Of a stretch of DNA of 17,436 nucleotides, positions 1-8,634 are shown in pieces; within the stretch, counting starts at the first letter, position 1, and each line of letters starts with the position of its first letter. The stretch covers positions 1 to 17,436 of the forward strand of contig NAVB01000686.1 of the NCBI GenBank assembly GCA_002179805.1, read 5' to 3'. A program made the translations under genes and the position numbers. Source of the stretch: Acanthamoeba lenticulata (Eukaryota > Discosea > Longamoebia > Acanthamoebidae). The notes beneath the pieces are model-generated. The model had not been told where the DNA came from, ran no database searches, and saw only the letters and a list, made by a program, of their open reading frames with translations.

Positions 1-181
1 GAATGAAGGCGTACCATCGTCCATGGTCTTGAGATTGGACGAGGCGATGATATTGATTACAATCACCACAGTAAAAATGGTCCCTGCAATCAGGGCAAAA
101 CTGAACGATCGCCTGTTGCAGATGAGAACGTACTGTTAATCCTGTAAATTGATCTGAAAGATTGGCAAATCCGAACCCCAT
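1..181 (-). CDS. Partial gene at the left edge, B-box-like zinc finger start
   Basis: An open frame starts at the ATG at 181 and stays open to the edge of the window (about 60 codons). It contains FCPDC, FYCGDC, then a His four residues on and a second His eight residues after that. This spacing (C-x2-C-x5-C-x2-C-x3-H-x7-H) resembles the second half of a B-box zinc finger, where 'CGDC' followed by two histidines is common. The first Cys pair of a full B-box is not visible upstream in this frame, so an upstream exon or a degenerate domain is possible. A competing reading of the same bases, spliced at the AG near 133, gives a hydrophobic helix (FALIAGTIFTVVIVI). The two cannot be separated without more sequence. 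No function is assigned. Confidence 0.3.
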   Translation of the reverse strand, partial: MGFGFANLSDQFTGLTVRSHLQQAIVQFCPDCRDHFYCGDCNQYHRLVQSQDHGRWYAFI

Positions 182-338
182 GATTTCGCTTGTAGTGATT
201 GTTGGTTGATTTGTTCTTGTTGAATGAGCAGTTAAGAAAGAGGTCGGCCGAGGAAAGCTCCCGAATTGCAGGACCGACGTGCGCAGACGGCACTCTTCGT
301 TTTTGCTAAAATTTCTCCCGTTTTATGGTGCGGGATAT

Positions 339-1519
339 TTAAAATTCTCCCTCCAATACACCGGCGGTCGTAGGAGGCAGTGTGGTGGCAGTCTCCTGTT
401 GCAAAATGAATGCTGCATTGCGGCGGTGATGTGAAAAGGACCATTGTTTCAGAGCTGTGTAGCAAACAGGGATGTGTTGCCCTCAGGCTCACTCCGCCGC
501 TCACGCCGCAGCCACCCTCCCTTGACTGCTGGTCGTTGTTGCTGCGCGCTGCTCTCCTCCTCTTTCTGTGGCAATTGCTTCAACTCACGACCATCATCCA
601 CCAGCAAATCGTCCTCGCCACCATCAACGCCCTCAACGCCGCAACAGCGTTCATGAGAAGCTGCGCCGTGGTGATGCATCGAATGATGGTGGTGGTGGTG
701 TCCTCCAGTCGTTGTCGTGCTGACGCTCGTTGGCGGGCGCTTGTGATCGCTGCCGCCGGCGTTGGAAAAGGCCTCGATGGCGTGCATGTCGAAGTGGCCG
801 CGGCACACAAGCACAGCCGAGGCGTCCAGGCCTTCTAGCGAGACCCCGAATCGGCCGTTCCTCTGCACGAACTCGACTGCTTCCTGTTCCCCGAGCGAAC
901 GAGATAAGATCCTCACGCGGAGGGTCCCCAGCACAGAAGAGGGAGAGGGCGAGGTACTACCTTGTCGGTGAGTAATGTATCAGTGATGAACTTGATGTGC
1001 TGCCCGTGGATCTGGGCGTAGTCCCCGCCTCGCTTGCTTACCACTTCCGTGAACTCCTCCCCCGTCTACGTGCAGAAGCAAAAGAGCAGCGCAGCCTCGA
1101 GAGCGTAAGCACTGCGGCACGGTCTCGTGCTGCATCAAGGCAGGGACGTGCACCTTAAAGTCGATGATGGTGAGGCAGTACCACGTTGGCGCGTCGTCTC
1201 CCTGGCAGCAACAACACTGCGCTTCAGCAGCAGGAGCCACCGTCTCTGGAAAAAAACATCGGCGGTAGTGAGATAGGGTGAAGAAAAAGGTAGAATAAGA
1301 AGAGGGCGCACCAGTGGCTGCAACGCCAAAGCAACGGCGACTGGTCAAGTCTATGAGGTGGCCTTGGAAGAGACTCGACGTCGCATCCTCCCCCTCCTGT
1401 GTATTCGATCCAATAAGCAGTTGCCAAAAAAAGACGGTGTCACCGTCGCGACCACCAACCTGAAAGAGGAAGCACAACTGCGCCGGCCCGGACCACAACT
1501 CTGGTGCGTTTGTTTCCAT
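339..1519 (-). CDS. Uncharacterised five-exon protein with histidine-rich tract
   Basis: Exons at 1519-1312, 1245-1121, 1065-961, 883-589 and 481-339 join in phases 1, 0, 0 and 1 to give about 291 residues. The first three introns have good GT...AG ends (GTGCGC...TTCCAG, GTGCCG...GTAG, GTAGTA...ACAG). The last uses GTGAGT and a weaker GAG acceptor; without it the frame stops near 449. The N-terminal half alternates hydrophobic and polar residues like a beta-rich fold. The exon at 883-589 holds a His-rich run (GGHHHHHHSMHHH) and an acidic stretch before the last intron. I do not recognise the family. The start was chosen because it is the first ATG in frame and lies about 150 bp below a TATA box. 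The last exon shares an 18-residue segment with the F-box gene at 10.9 kb. Confidence 0.5.
428..475 (-). repeat. Shared element, copy 1
   Basis: This 48 bp matches 10912-10956 at about 39 of 45 aligned positions with one 3-nt gap. Read on the minus strand in the frame of the last exon of the 339-1519 gene it gives IPVCYTALKQWSFSHH. The other copy gives IPICYTELKCSFSHH. Several differences in this frame are silent, and the gap is one codon, which argues for a coding origin. Confidence 0.65.
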
Positions 1520-1656
1520 CTTGCCAGCAGAAAGGTGGGCGAGAAAATCGAGTTTCCAGGAAGAAAATTTTTCAGTGTCTCTACTTTTCCGTCCTTGGTC
1601 GCAAGCTAGCAGAGGGCAAAGCGACGAACAAAAGTGGGCGTTCGGCGGATGGCCGC

Positions 1657-1699
1657 AAGCTTAGAGCAGGCCTTTTATACGATGCGACTGCTCTAGCTT
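1657..1699 (-). promoter_or_regulatory. TATA box within an inverted repeat
   Basis: The minus strand reads GTATAAAAGG at 1680-1671, a near-consensus TATA box about 150 bp upstream of the ATG at 1519. It is flanked by an imperfect inverted repeat: AAGCTTAGAGCAG at 1657-1669 against CTGCTCTAGCTT at 1688-1699 (one-base indel). The TATA box is seen directly; a role for the flanking repeat is a guess. The rest of 1520-1791 (272 bp) shows no gene and should hold this promoter and the 3' UTR of the coiled-coil gene. Confidence 0.6.
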
Positions 1700-1791
1700 C
1701 GCGGACGACACCGCAGCCGTGTGGTCACGGAAAGTTGCCTCAGATACCCGAGTACCTCACCTCTGCTGTCTCCGGCTGGGCTCTCCCGTGC

Positions 1792-2960
1792 TCAATGTTG
1801 CGGGGGCACGTTCTCCACGTCCATCGCATCAGCGACTTGGCAATCACCACCTCCAGGTTCGGGTTGGCGAGAGCTCTCCAGACTTGCGCAATAGGTCTGG
1901 AGCTCCTCGAGGGAAGCGGCGAGACTCGACACATACCTGGATCTCGCCAGTAAGAACGACTAAGAACACACGAAAGCTGAAGCGGAACACCTACTTGTCG
2001 AGTTCTTTGTACTCGGTGAGCGTAGCGTTGTGGAGAGCCTTTTGTTTTTCGATCAGCCTAGCATAGTCCCCCGACTTCGCTTTCAGTTGCTTCATCTCTT
2101 CTTCCATGGCTTCAACAGTCAGGCCTGTCTCGGTGCCAGTAAGGATCTGCATCACAATAACGTGAGTCAACGGCGCAAGAAGAGCCGAATTAGGTACCGG
2201 GCAGCTCGCGAAGGCCTCTCCCGCAGGGTCTGAAAGAGACTCCGCAGCATCGAGCGCAAGTGCCAAGTGAGCCTTCTCCGCTGCTGCTTCAAGAACTTGT
2301 TGTTCGAGCCTGCGCGCTTCTTCCTTGAGCTCCTCCCTCACGTTCGGCCTGCCGTAGCGCTGGCTACCTATGTTCGAGGGTACGTTCAGGTGAGCGCCGG
2401 CAACCTTGTTGAAGAACAATACAGATGGCAAGGGTACCGTTTACAGCTGTGTCGTGCCGATTTGCGGTGTGTAATGCGCGTAGCTCGTGGTTCGCCTCTT
2501 CGATGCGCTTTAGAAATGAGTCTCTGAAGAACGAGCTTAGCAAGAATGAAGACTCAATCCGCAAGAAGGGAGGCAGCACCTGTCCTTGTCCATGTCGGTC
2601 TTCGTTTTAAGGATAGCTTCATGTATCTGCTCAATCTCACCCTTGAGACCCTTTACTACATCTTTGACCTGTTGATTGTTGCGCTCCTCACCAGCGAGTG
2701 TTGCCTTGACCGAGGCCAAGGTTGTCTGAAGCTCCTTGACCTTTTGGTTCCACCTCTCTTCTTGCTTGGCCACTAGGATAGGCAAGCGTGGGTCAGCGTT
2801 GTCATAACATAAAGGTGCGAGAGCTGATGGTACCCCTCTGTTGTTCGGTTTTGGTGCAGTTGTGCTTCGAAACCTCGGCGGCGAGCTTCGCCTCCTTCTC
2901 GCGTTGAGCTGCCTCAAGGCTCGAGATCTGCTGTAAGAGGCCTTCGAACTCTTTGCTCAT
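1792..2960 (-). CDS. Coiled-coil protein, about 290 residues
   Basis: Exons at 2960-2834, 2772-2580, 2523-2438, 2367-2198, 2146-1995 and 1936-1792 join in consistent phase (873 nt with stop). Introns are 51-70 nt with GTACC, GTGCT or GTAGG donors. The protein is almost wholly heptad-like, rich in E, K, Q, L and A (for example LLQQISSLEAAQREKEAKLA, LKEEARRLEQQVLEAAAEK, VEAMEEEMKQLKAKSGDYAR), with a short break around residues 185-200. The last about 25 residues are polar and Gly/Pro-rich, ending VENVPPQH. There is no signal peptide and no membrane segment. I do not recognise the family. The E2F-type palindrome about 95 bp upstream would suit a cell-cycle protein such as a kinetochore or spindle coiled coil, but that is inference only. 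The boundary between exons 3 and 4 is the least certain. Confidence 0.65.
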
Positions 2961-3054
2961 CGTGTGTTGATCTTTCGCACAGCGCGTAGGAAACAGCAAA
3001 TAACCCTACACTAACGCAAAGTACTTCCGTTCGAAAGGGTTTTGCCTGCGTTCG

Positions 3055-3066
3055 TTTGGCGCCAAA
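3055..3066. promoter_or_regulatory. Perfect palindromic E2F-type site
   Basis: TTTGGCGCCAAA is a perfect 12-bp palindrome containing two inverted copies of the E2F/DP consensus TTTSSCGC. It lies 95 bp upstream of the ATG of the coiled-coil gene (2960) and just past the stop of the Sel1-repeat gene (3097), within a 136-bp gap. Position and palindromy fit a promoter element for the coiled-coil gene. E2F control of S-phase genes is well known in animals and plants; binding here is inferred. Confidence 0.55.
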
Positions 3067-3096
3067 TCGCGTTTCCGCGTTGCGCTCGGTGACACT

Positions 3097-3759
3097 CTAA
3101 AGCTGTGCCTCTTCTTTAGCTGTTGTCCCGAGTTTACACAGTGATTCAGAGCCTTGGCCAGTCATGCAACCCTTCTCCTTCATCCATCTGGTTCGTAAGG
3201 CCTCGTCGCGGGCGAGCATTCGCTTCATCTGCCGGCACGAATAGTCGTGGCCTGCAAGGCATGGAGGCTCGAAGTGCTGCAGCGCTTTGTCCCAACTTCG
3301 CATCTCTTCCGCGCCTCGGCTGAAGATGTGACCCAGCAAGCGGTGACCAGCAAGCCGCGCAGTCCTTTCTTCCTCAAGGCCAAGAAAAGCCTCCACTGCT
3401 GCTGTGACGTATGGTACGTTTGTGTCTTCTGCAGCCGGTGGGTCATCCGCCGTGGCTTTCTTCAGTAGCTTCACTGCTTCCTTATCGTCTTGCTTGATCC
3501 CAAAGCCAACGTGATGCATGAAGCCAGCCTCTAGGCAGCCCTTGCGGTGGCCAAGCTGGCACGCCCGCTCGAGCAACGCGCACACCTCTCCCATCGCATC
3601 AGCATAGCCTGGCCCGTGGCTCGGGGCGTGCGCTAGTTGGAACCGGAAGAAGGCTGCCACGCTGCATGCCTCTGCGTTTCCATCCTCGCACTCTAGCTGT
3701 GCCTCGTAATATGCTGCATGCTGTTCAATCGAGAGCGGAACTAGCGAAGCATTCCCCAT
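3097..3759 (-). CDS. Cysteine-paired Sel1-repeat protein, COA7-like
   Basis: A single exon encodes 220 residues. The sequence is built from Sel1-type helical hairpins (A/L/G pattern such as CALLERACQLGHRKGCLEAG). Cysteines occur in pairs of fixed spacing: C24/C32, C67/C75 and C167/C175 (all C-x7-C), and C198/C208. Such pairs staple successive helices in the Hcp family of cysteine-rich Sel1 proteins and in COA7, a protein of the mitochondrial intermembrane space needed for respiratory-chain assembly. Length (COA7 is about 230 residues) and the final CLAGHDYSC helix followed by a charged tail agree with COA7. No cleavable presequence is seen, as expected for a protein imported by the Mia40 oxidative pathway. 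A general Sel1 protein is the alternative. The minus strand has an A/T-rich AATAAAAG stretch just upstream of the start that could act as a TATA-like element. Confidence 0.75.
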   Translation of the reverse strand: MGNASLVPLSIEQHAAYYEAQLECEDGNAEACSVAAFFRFQLAHAPSHGPGYADAMGEVCALLERACQLGHRKGCLEAGFMHHVGFGIKQDDKEAVKLLKKATADDPPAAEDTNVPYVTAAVEAFLGLEEERTARLAGHRLLGHIFSRGAEEMRSWDKALQHFEPPCLAGHDYSCRQMKRMLARDEALRTRWMKEKGCMTGQGSESLCKLGTTAKEEAQL

Positions 3760-3979
3760 CTGCTGAATCTAAAAAACTTTTATTTTTGTTCGCCCACAGC
3801 GCTCAAATTTGTCAGGCAAAAGCTGTACAAGCCTTGACTTACTTTCCACTGTTAACAGCACAAATCTTCAACAGTTTCGTCTTTAGTATTGTTTGGTCAA
3901 GAGCTGTCGGGTACACACCAACACTTAAACTGCCTTGACAATGTAACAAACTCGAGCGCCAATAAATAACCCAATGCAT

Positions 3980-5386
3980 TCACTTCTTAGAGCTGTGCTT
4001 GTACTCAGGCGACGAGGTGTCGAACACGACGTAGTACTGGCCCGGCTGAAGCTCGGTGAAGCTGTAGCGGCCGACCTCGTCCGACTTCATGTGGCTCACC
4101 GCCACATCGCCACCCGAATCGGCCACACGGTAGAGCGTGACCTTCACTCCGGGGAGGGTCTTCTCGCGCGGATCCCACACGCCGTTGGCGTTCTCGTCGC
4201 GGAAGACGACGCCCTCGACCTTGGCCAGCGTGTAGAGGCCCTGCTTGATCGTGGCGCGGTCGCTCGAGGAGAGCTGGATGGGCGAGACCACGAGCTGCTT
4301 CTTGCTGCCGTCCTTCGTCGCACCCTGGTCCACCGTGCGCAGGTTGGAGGTGCGGTGCTTGATCTTGCCTGGAGAAGATGATGAAGAGAGGGAGTGAGCC
4401 ATCAACAAGAAGAAGAAAAAAAAAAGAGTAGAAAAAGAACACCGCGTACCTCCTTCTTCCGAGACGGACTCCTTAGTGGCGTAAATCGGGCTGTTGTAGT
4501 ACTTGGCGTCGTAGACGATGTAGAGCGCGTAGTCGGCCGGCTCGAGATCAGGGAAGCGGAACTTGCCCTCGGCATCAGTGGTGACCTTGAGGCGGAAGGT
4601 AGTGTCCGTGCTCTTGGCCAGCTCGACCGCCACGTCAGCGACGCCATCCTCGCCTGAACACAACAAGAAGAGAGAAATTACCAAGTTAGTTGCTTGTGTG
4701 GACCAACATCGACAAGCGACGCTCATACCCGCATCCTGAACAGAGTTAGTGTTCTTGTCGGCGAACACGACGCCCTCGACGAGCGCCGGTTTGTAGCAGC
4801 CGGCATTGAGGCCTGTGGTGGCGCGGTCGATGGACACGTCAAAAGGCTCGGTCGTTTGCGTCGTGGGGTTGATCCTTGTGGCCGAAGAGGCGAACAGCTT
4901 GCTGTGTCGGTAGTCCTTGGGGCAAGCCGTCTTTACATAGTACGAACCTGGTGTGTGTCAAGCAAGGTAAGGCGGGCGAACCCAAGACGATTAATGAATG
5001 ATTCGACAGAAAGGTGCTGTACCTGGCTCCACCTTGAAGGTGTAAGAGCCGTCCTTCTTTGTAGAGGTAGTGTCGGCCAGGGTGCCGTTCAGCCAGAAGA
5101 GCTGCACGGTAACGCCGCCCAGACCGTAGTTGCTGAGGTCCTCGTTGATCATGCCGTCGCCTTCCAAATCGTGCCATACGACTCCGTTGGCGGAGCAGAG
5201 GGCGTACTGTCCATCATTCTTGACGACGGTATCACCGGCGTAGAGAGCGAAAATGGCCGTTCGTCCGCGGTTCGCATCAACGACATCCGTCATCACGCCT
5301 TGTGCTAGTGCATGGGGGCCATTGAACCACAGCAGGACCAGGGCACAGATGCAAAATGAAATCGAGAAAATGCGGTGCTGGCTCAT
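3980..5386 (-). CDS. Secreted protein with three SdrD-B/Cna-B-like repeats
   Basis: Exons at 5386-5023, 4947-4729, 4653-4450 and 4368-3980 give 391 residues. Residues 1-29 form a signal peptide (hydrophobic FCICALVLLWF, then ALAQG). Three repeats follow at about 66-135, 177-250 and 312-385. Each opens with G-V-V-[WF]-x-D-x(2)-x-[DN]-x, runs through a central [LVG]-x-V-x-V-x-L strand, and ends with a G-x-Y-x-F...PG-x-Y-x-V strand pair. Repeat 3 has the clear D-x-N-x-N-G calcium-binding loop (RDENANGVWD). This is the architecture of bacterial surface adhesin B domains (SdrD_B, related to Cna_B and prealbumin-like folds). There is no LPXTG, membrane anchor or obvious GPI signal, so the protein is likely secreted. 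All three introns are phase 1 and fall in glycine codons. A role in the extracellular matrix, adhesion or cyst wall is possible but not shown. It starts divergently from the EF-P gene. Confidence 0.85.
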
Positions 5387-5572
5387 TGTAGTCAAAAATG
5401 CGGCAGTTGTTGCTTGCTGGCGATCACTAAAGGTGCCGCCCTGGCTCCTCCGCAATCGGTTAAAGTAGATGGTCGGTGTGTCTGATCTTTTCCCGCCAAA
5501 GACGACAGCTTCCGACTTTCTCTATCATTTCTCGAGTGTCATTTCTACTTCTCATTCCTGCAAACACAAGAG
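5387..5572. promoter_or_regulatory. Divergent intergenic promoter with E2F-like motif
   Basis: This 186-bp gap separates the start codons of the SdrB-like gene (minus) and the EF-P gene (plus), so it must hold both promoters. It has no clear TATA box. At 5488-5500 it carries TTTTCCCGCCAAA, which contains a full E2F consensus (TTTCCCGC) and ends in an opposing half-site. Which gene it serves cannot be told from sequence. Confidence 0.45.
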
Positions 5573-6839
5573 ATGAGGCGGTTCGCGGTTCATCGCACGG
5601 CAAATGTCCGTTCCTTTCAGGCAGCCGCTGGCCTGCGGGGTGCAACCTCTGCTCTTTTTCCCTCGTATGCCCGCACCGGTGTGGTTGCGCTTCAAACGCG
5701 CAACTACAAGGCTCCCATTTCTGATATCAAGAAGGGATGGGTGATCGAGCACTTGGGTACGTGTGCCGCTCATATTTTAGAATAGCTTGCGGTGCAACTC
5801 ATCAGCTCATGCACAGGCAAGCTGTGGGAAGTCGTGGAGACGTCGCAATCGCGCAAGACGGCCCAGCGGCGAGCTCACATCAATGTACTGCCATCTCATG
5901 TTCCTCTGCGCAGCACCAGCCACCTCTAATCGGATAATTGATTTCCAGATGGAGCTGCGGGACTTGGCTGCCGGCACCAAAAAGAACGAACGATTCCGCG
6001 TGGAGGACCGCGTTGAGAGTATGTCCTTGCAGCTGCTCCACCGCACGCGTCTGCTTCTGTGCCAACACTAAGCTCCTTCCCCCACGTGGTCGAGAACAGC
6101 CATCATCCTCGATGTGCAGAAGTGCGTCTACTCGCGCAGCGAGCCCAAGAAAGTCTTCTTCACCATTTCCGCGACCGGCGAGGAGGTCTCCGTGCGCAGG
6201 GACCTGGTCGGAGCGGTAGATGCCTACTTGAAGCGTACGTCCTGTTCTTGCCTTGTTGTGTCTTGTCCCCACTCCTGGCTGGTCGGCTCACATCATCTCG
6301 CACCAGCCGGCACGTCCGTAGCGCGGCTTTCGGTGCACAATGGCGAAGCCGTCACGGCCAAGCTGCCCTGTACGTCCTCTTGCGCTTGCTCTCTTTCTTC
6401 ATGGGGGTGTTGTGTTGATACCCTGACATCTTCTGCACCAACAACAGCCAAGGCCGTGGTGACGGTGAAGGAGGCCGACGCCACGCAGTCCGCCGCCGCC
6501 GGGTACGTGAGCTGCGTGCTGTGAGAGGAGAAGAAAGGGAGAAGAGGGCCACAGCTCACCGCCATCTTCCGCGGCCATGTATGTGCGCACAGCTACAAGA
6601 AGGCGGTGCTGGACAATGGGCGAGCCGTCCGTGTGCCAACCTTCATCGGTGCCGGAGACGTGATCGTCGTCACGCTCCCCGATGAAGCCTATTTCGGCAA
6701 GAGCGATGGCTCTGCGCTCGATGATGACGATGATGCAGGTGACGATGATGATGATGAAGACGACGAGGAGGAGGAATCCGACGATGAGTCAGACGAGGAC
6801 GAGGAGGAAGACGAAGAGGAGGACGCCAAGAAGAAATAA
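5573..6839 (+). CDS. Organellar (mitochondrial) elongation factor P with acidic tail
   Basis: Seven exons (5573-5756, 5817-5884, 5949-6018, 6100-6234, 6307-6369, 6448-6502, 6593-6839) give 273 residues. EF-P binds the ribosome between the P and E sites and relieves stalling during peptide-bond formation, mainly at proline runs. Residues 1-47 are rich in Arg and free of acidic residues, as in a mitochondrial presequence. The EF-P core then runs from domain I (ISDIKKGWVIEHLGKLWEVV, ELRDLAAGTKKNERFR), through the OB domain II (VSVRRDLVGAVDAYLKPGTS), to domain III (KAVLDNGRAVRVPTFIGAGD). In the tip loop, where bacterial EF-P has PGKG with the modified lysine, the sequence is SQSRKTAQRRAH, so the usual modification site is absent. 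Residues 235-270 form an almost pure Asp/Glu tail not normal for EF-P. It is convergent with the MFS gene; AATAAA-type signals occur at 6835-6852. Confidence 0.92.
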
Positions 6840-6902
6840 ATAAATTAATAAACAAAACGGCCCCATCAACAGTGTTGATGAAGGCGGAACCACACCAGCG
6901 TA

Positions 6903-8528
6903 TTACAACGACTTCTTCTCCTTGTGGTGAAGCTTCTCACCACCAGCAGCATCACGTGGCGGTTGGTGAAGGACAGCAGACTCCGCGGGCAGGTGCGCCC
7001 ACGCGTAGAGGGCGACGCCGAGCAGGAAGACGGCGGCCACGAGCCCGGGCGCGCCCTCGCCCCAGGCCTGGAGCAGGTGGCTGCCCACCACGGGCGCGAT
7101 CACCCGCGTCAAGCTGCCCACGGACGACGTGACGCCAAGCGCACCTGCCCGAGCAAGCAGCAAACAGCAAACAACAGCATGAGCTCATTGCAAGGATGAA
7201 AGGGGGGAGACGATTACCGCCGATTTCATGGCTGCGGACGAGTTTGGTGATGAGCGAGTTGATGAGGGTGTTGAGCGCGCCCGAGGCGAGGGCGAATGGG
7301 GTCAGCGAGATGAGCATCATCGGGACCGACCAGGCAACGGCCCATAGGCCCAGCGAGAGCGCGAGGACGAAGAAGGCCCACACAATAGCACGCGTCTCCG
7401 ACATGTGGCGCGTCAGCCGCGCGATGCCGCCGCCCTGCAGGATGGCGAACAGGAGCGCCACGAAGCACAGCACGAAGCTCGACTGCCGTGCGCTGAGGTC
7501 GAAACGCTGCTTGTTGTAGAGGGCGAACGTGCTCTCGAATGTGGTGAACGCCAAGTTGTAGGCGAACTTGCACGCGAGGAGCAGCCCCAGCTGGGGCCGT
7601 CGGAGGCACTGCCACAGGATCTCGAGTTCCGACAAGAAGGACAACAGCAAGCCCGTCGATTGGGCGCTCTTGCGCGCCTCACGAGCCGCCTGCATCTTCT
7701 CCCTGCTGAGGGACTCCTTCAGCAGGAAATAGGCTCCTATGTTGTCAAGCGCGCCATATTAAACAATGTTAAAGAACGTGAAGAAGAAGGAGGACGGACC
7801 GGTGAGGTTGAGAAGGGAGAGGAGGGCGGCGGCGAGGGCCGGGTAGCGTGGGTGCCATCCGACGAGCATGCCGCCCAGGGCCGGTCCGACGATGAAGCCC
7901 AGCCCGAACGCCGCCCCGACGAGCCCAAGGCTCCGCGTACGCTCGCCCTCGGTCGTGACGTCTGAGGCGGAAGTGGCGGCCAGTGGTAAGCAGCAGCAGG
8001 GCTCGATGTCAGGGACACGCCTAAAGTAGACACACACGAACCAGTGATGTAGGCCTGAGCCAGCGCGATGTTGCCGCCCAGGATGCCGTCGAGGAGGCGC
8101 GACGCAAACACTGCTGTCATGCTCTGGGCACCGGCCAGCAGCACGAAGGAGACCAGCGTCGAGGCGATACACACCAACAGCACTGGCCTTCTCCCTGTTG
8201 TGCCCGCTCCGTCGGTCAGGCTTTGCGTCATTTACAAAGGTTTGGAAAGAGCACCGTAGAGGTCAGAGAGCCGACCAAGGAAAGGGGCGCCAATAAGCTG
8301 GCCAAGGGCGTTGGCTGCCATGATGCAGCCTATGAGGACAGGGGAGGCTGCGTATTCATGGACCAGGTAGGGGAAGAGAGGAAGGATGATTGAAAAGCCC
8401 AAGATTTCGATGAACACGAAGAGGAACAGTAATATAAAGGTGGCTGTCGATGTGCTGCCCTTCTTATTGCGTCCACCAGGCGTTGGTGGCGATGTAGTAG
8501 AGAGCACTGGCGACGGCGTGTCGGCCAT
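6903..8528 (-). CDS. Major facilitator superfamily transporter, TetA-like
   Basis: Exons at 8528-8255, 8194-8042, 7961-7800, 7736-7218 and 7144-6903 give 449 residues, the usual size of a 12-helix MFS carrier. After a polar N-terminal segment of about 30 residues come hydrophobic helices. The loop between helices 2 and 3 has the family signature (GRLSDLYGRRPVLL, spliced across the first intron), and helices 4-5 carry AYITDVTTEGERTRSLG and GAAFGLGFIVGPALGG. A long basic cytoplasmic loop (KESLSREKMQAAREARKS) divides the two halves. This pattern is closest to the drug:H+ antiporter/TetA and MFSD-type group, which move small organic molecules by proton coupling; the substrate is unknown. A His/Lys-rich tail (GGEKLHHKEKKSL) ends the protein. 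All four introns are phase 1. Confidence 0.92.
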
Positions 8529-8625
8529 AGTGTGGAAGTTCAGGCGAAGAATGTGGTGGGCCTATGGCGCAATAAGAATAAGGGCCTTTTCCGCAATAGA
8601 GCGGAAAAATGACCAAAAGATAGTG

Positions 8626-8629
8626 AAAA
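8626..8629 (-). terminator. RNA polymerase III T-tract for tRNA-Phe
   Basis: On the minus strand the tRNA is followed after about five bases by TTTT, the minimal polymerase III termination signal. Confidence 0.6.
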
Positions 8630-8634
8630 TGATT

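Noticed and set aside
670..705. Six-His run as a cloning tag or vector contamination
   Set aside because: The histidines are interrupted, continue with further His, use varied codons around them and sit within an exon bounded by native splice sites.
410..838. Plus-strand ORF of 142 codons
   Set aside because: It is the antisense shadow of the His-rich exon of the minus-strand gene; its Val/Ala/Arg-rich content is the complement of His and acidic codons.
3974..4381. Plus-strand ORF of 135 codons
   Set aside because: It is antisense to the last exon of the SdrB-like gene, whose domain pattern and splice sites are convincing.
7405..7965. Plus-strand ORF of 186 codons
   Set aside because: It is antisense to the MFS transporter, which has recognisable motifs across the same bases; it also crosses an MFS intron.
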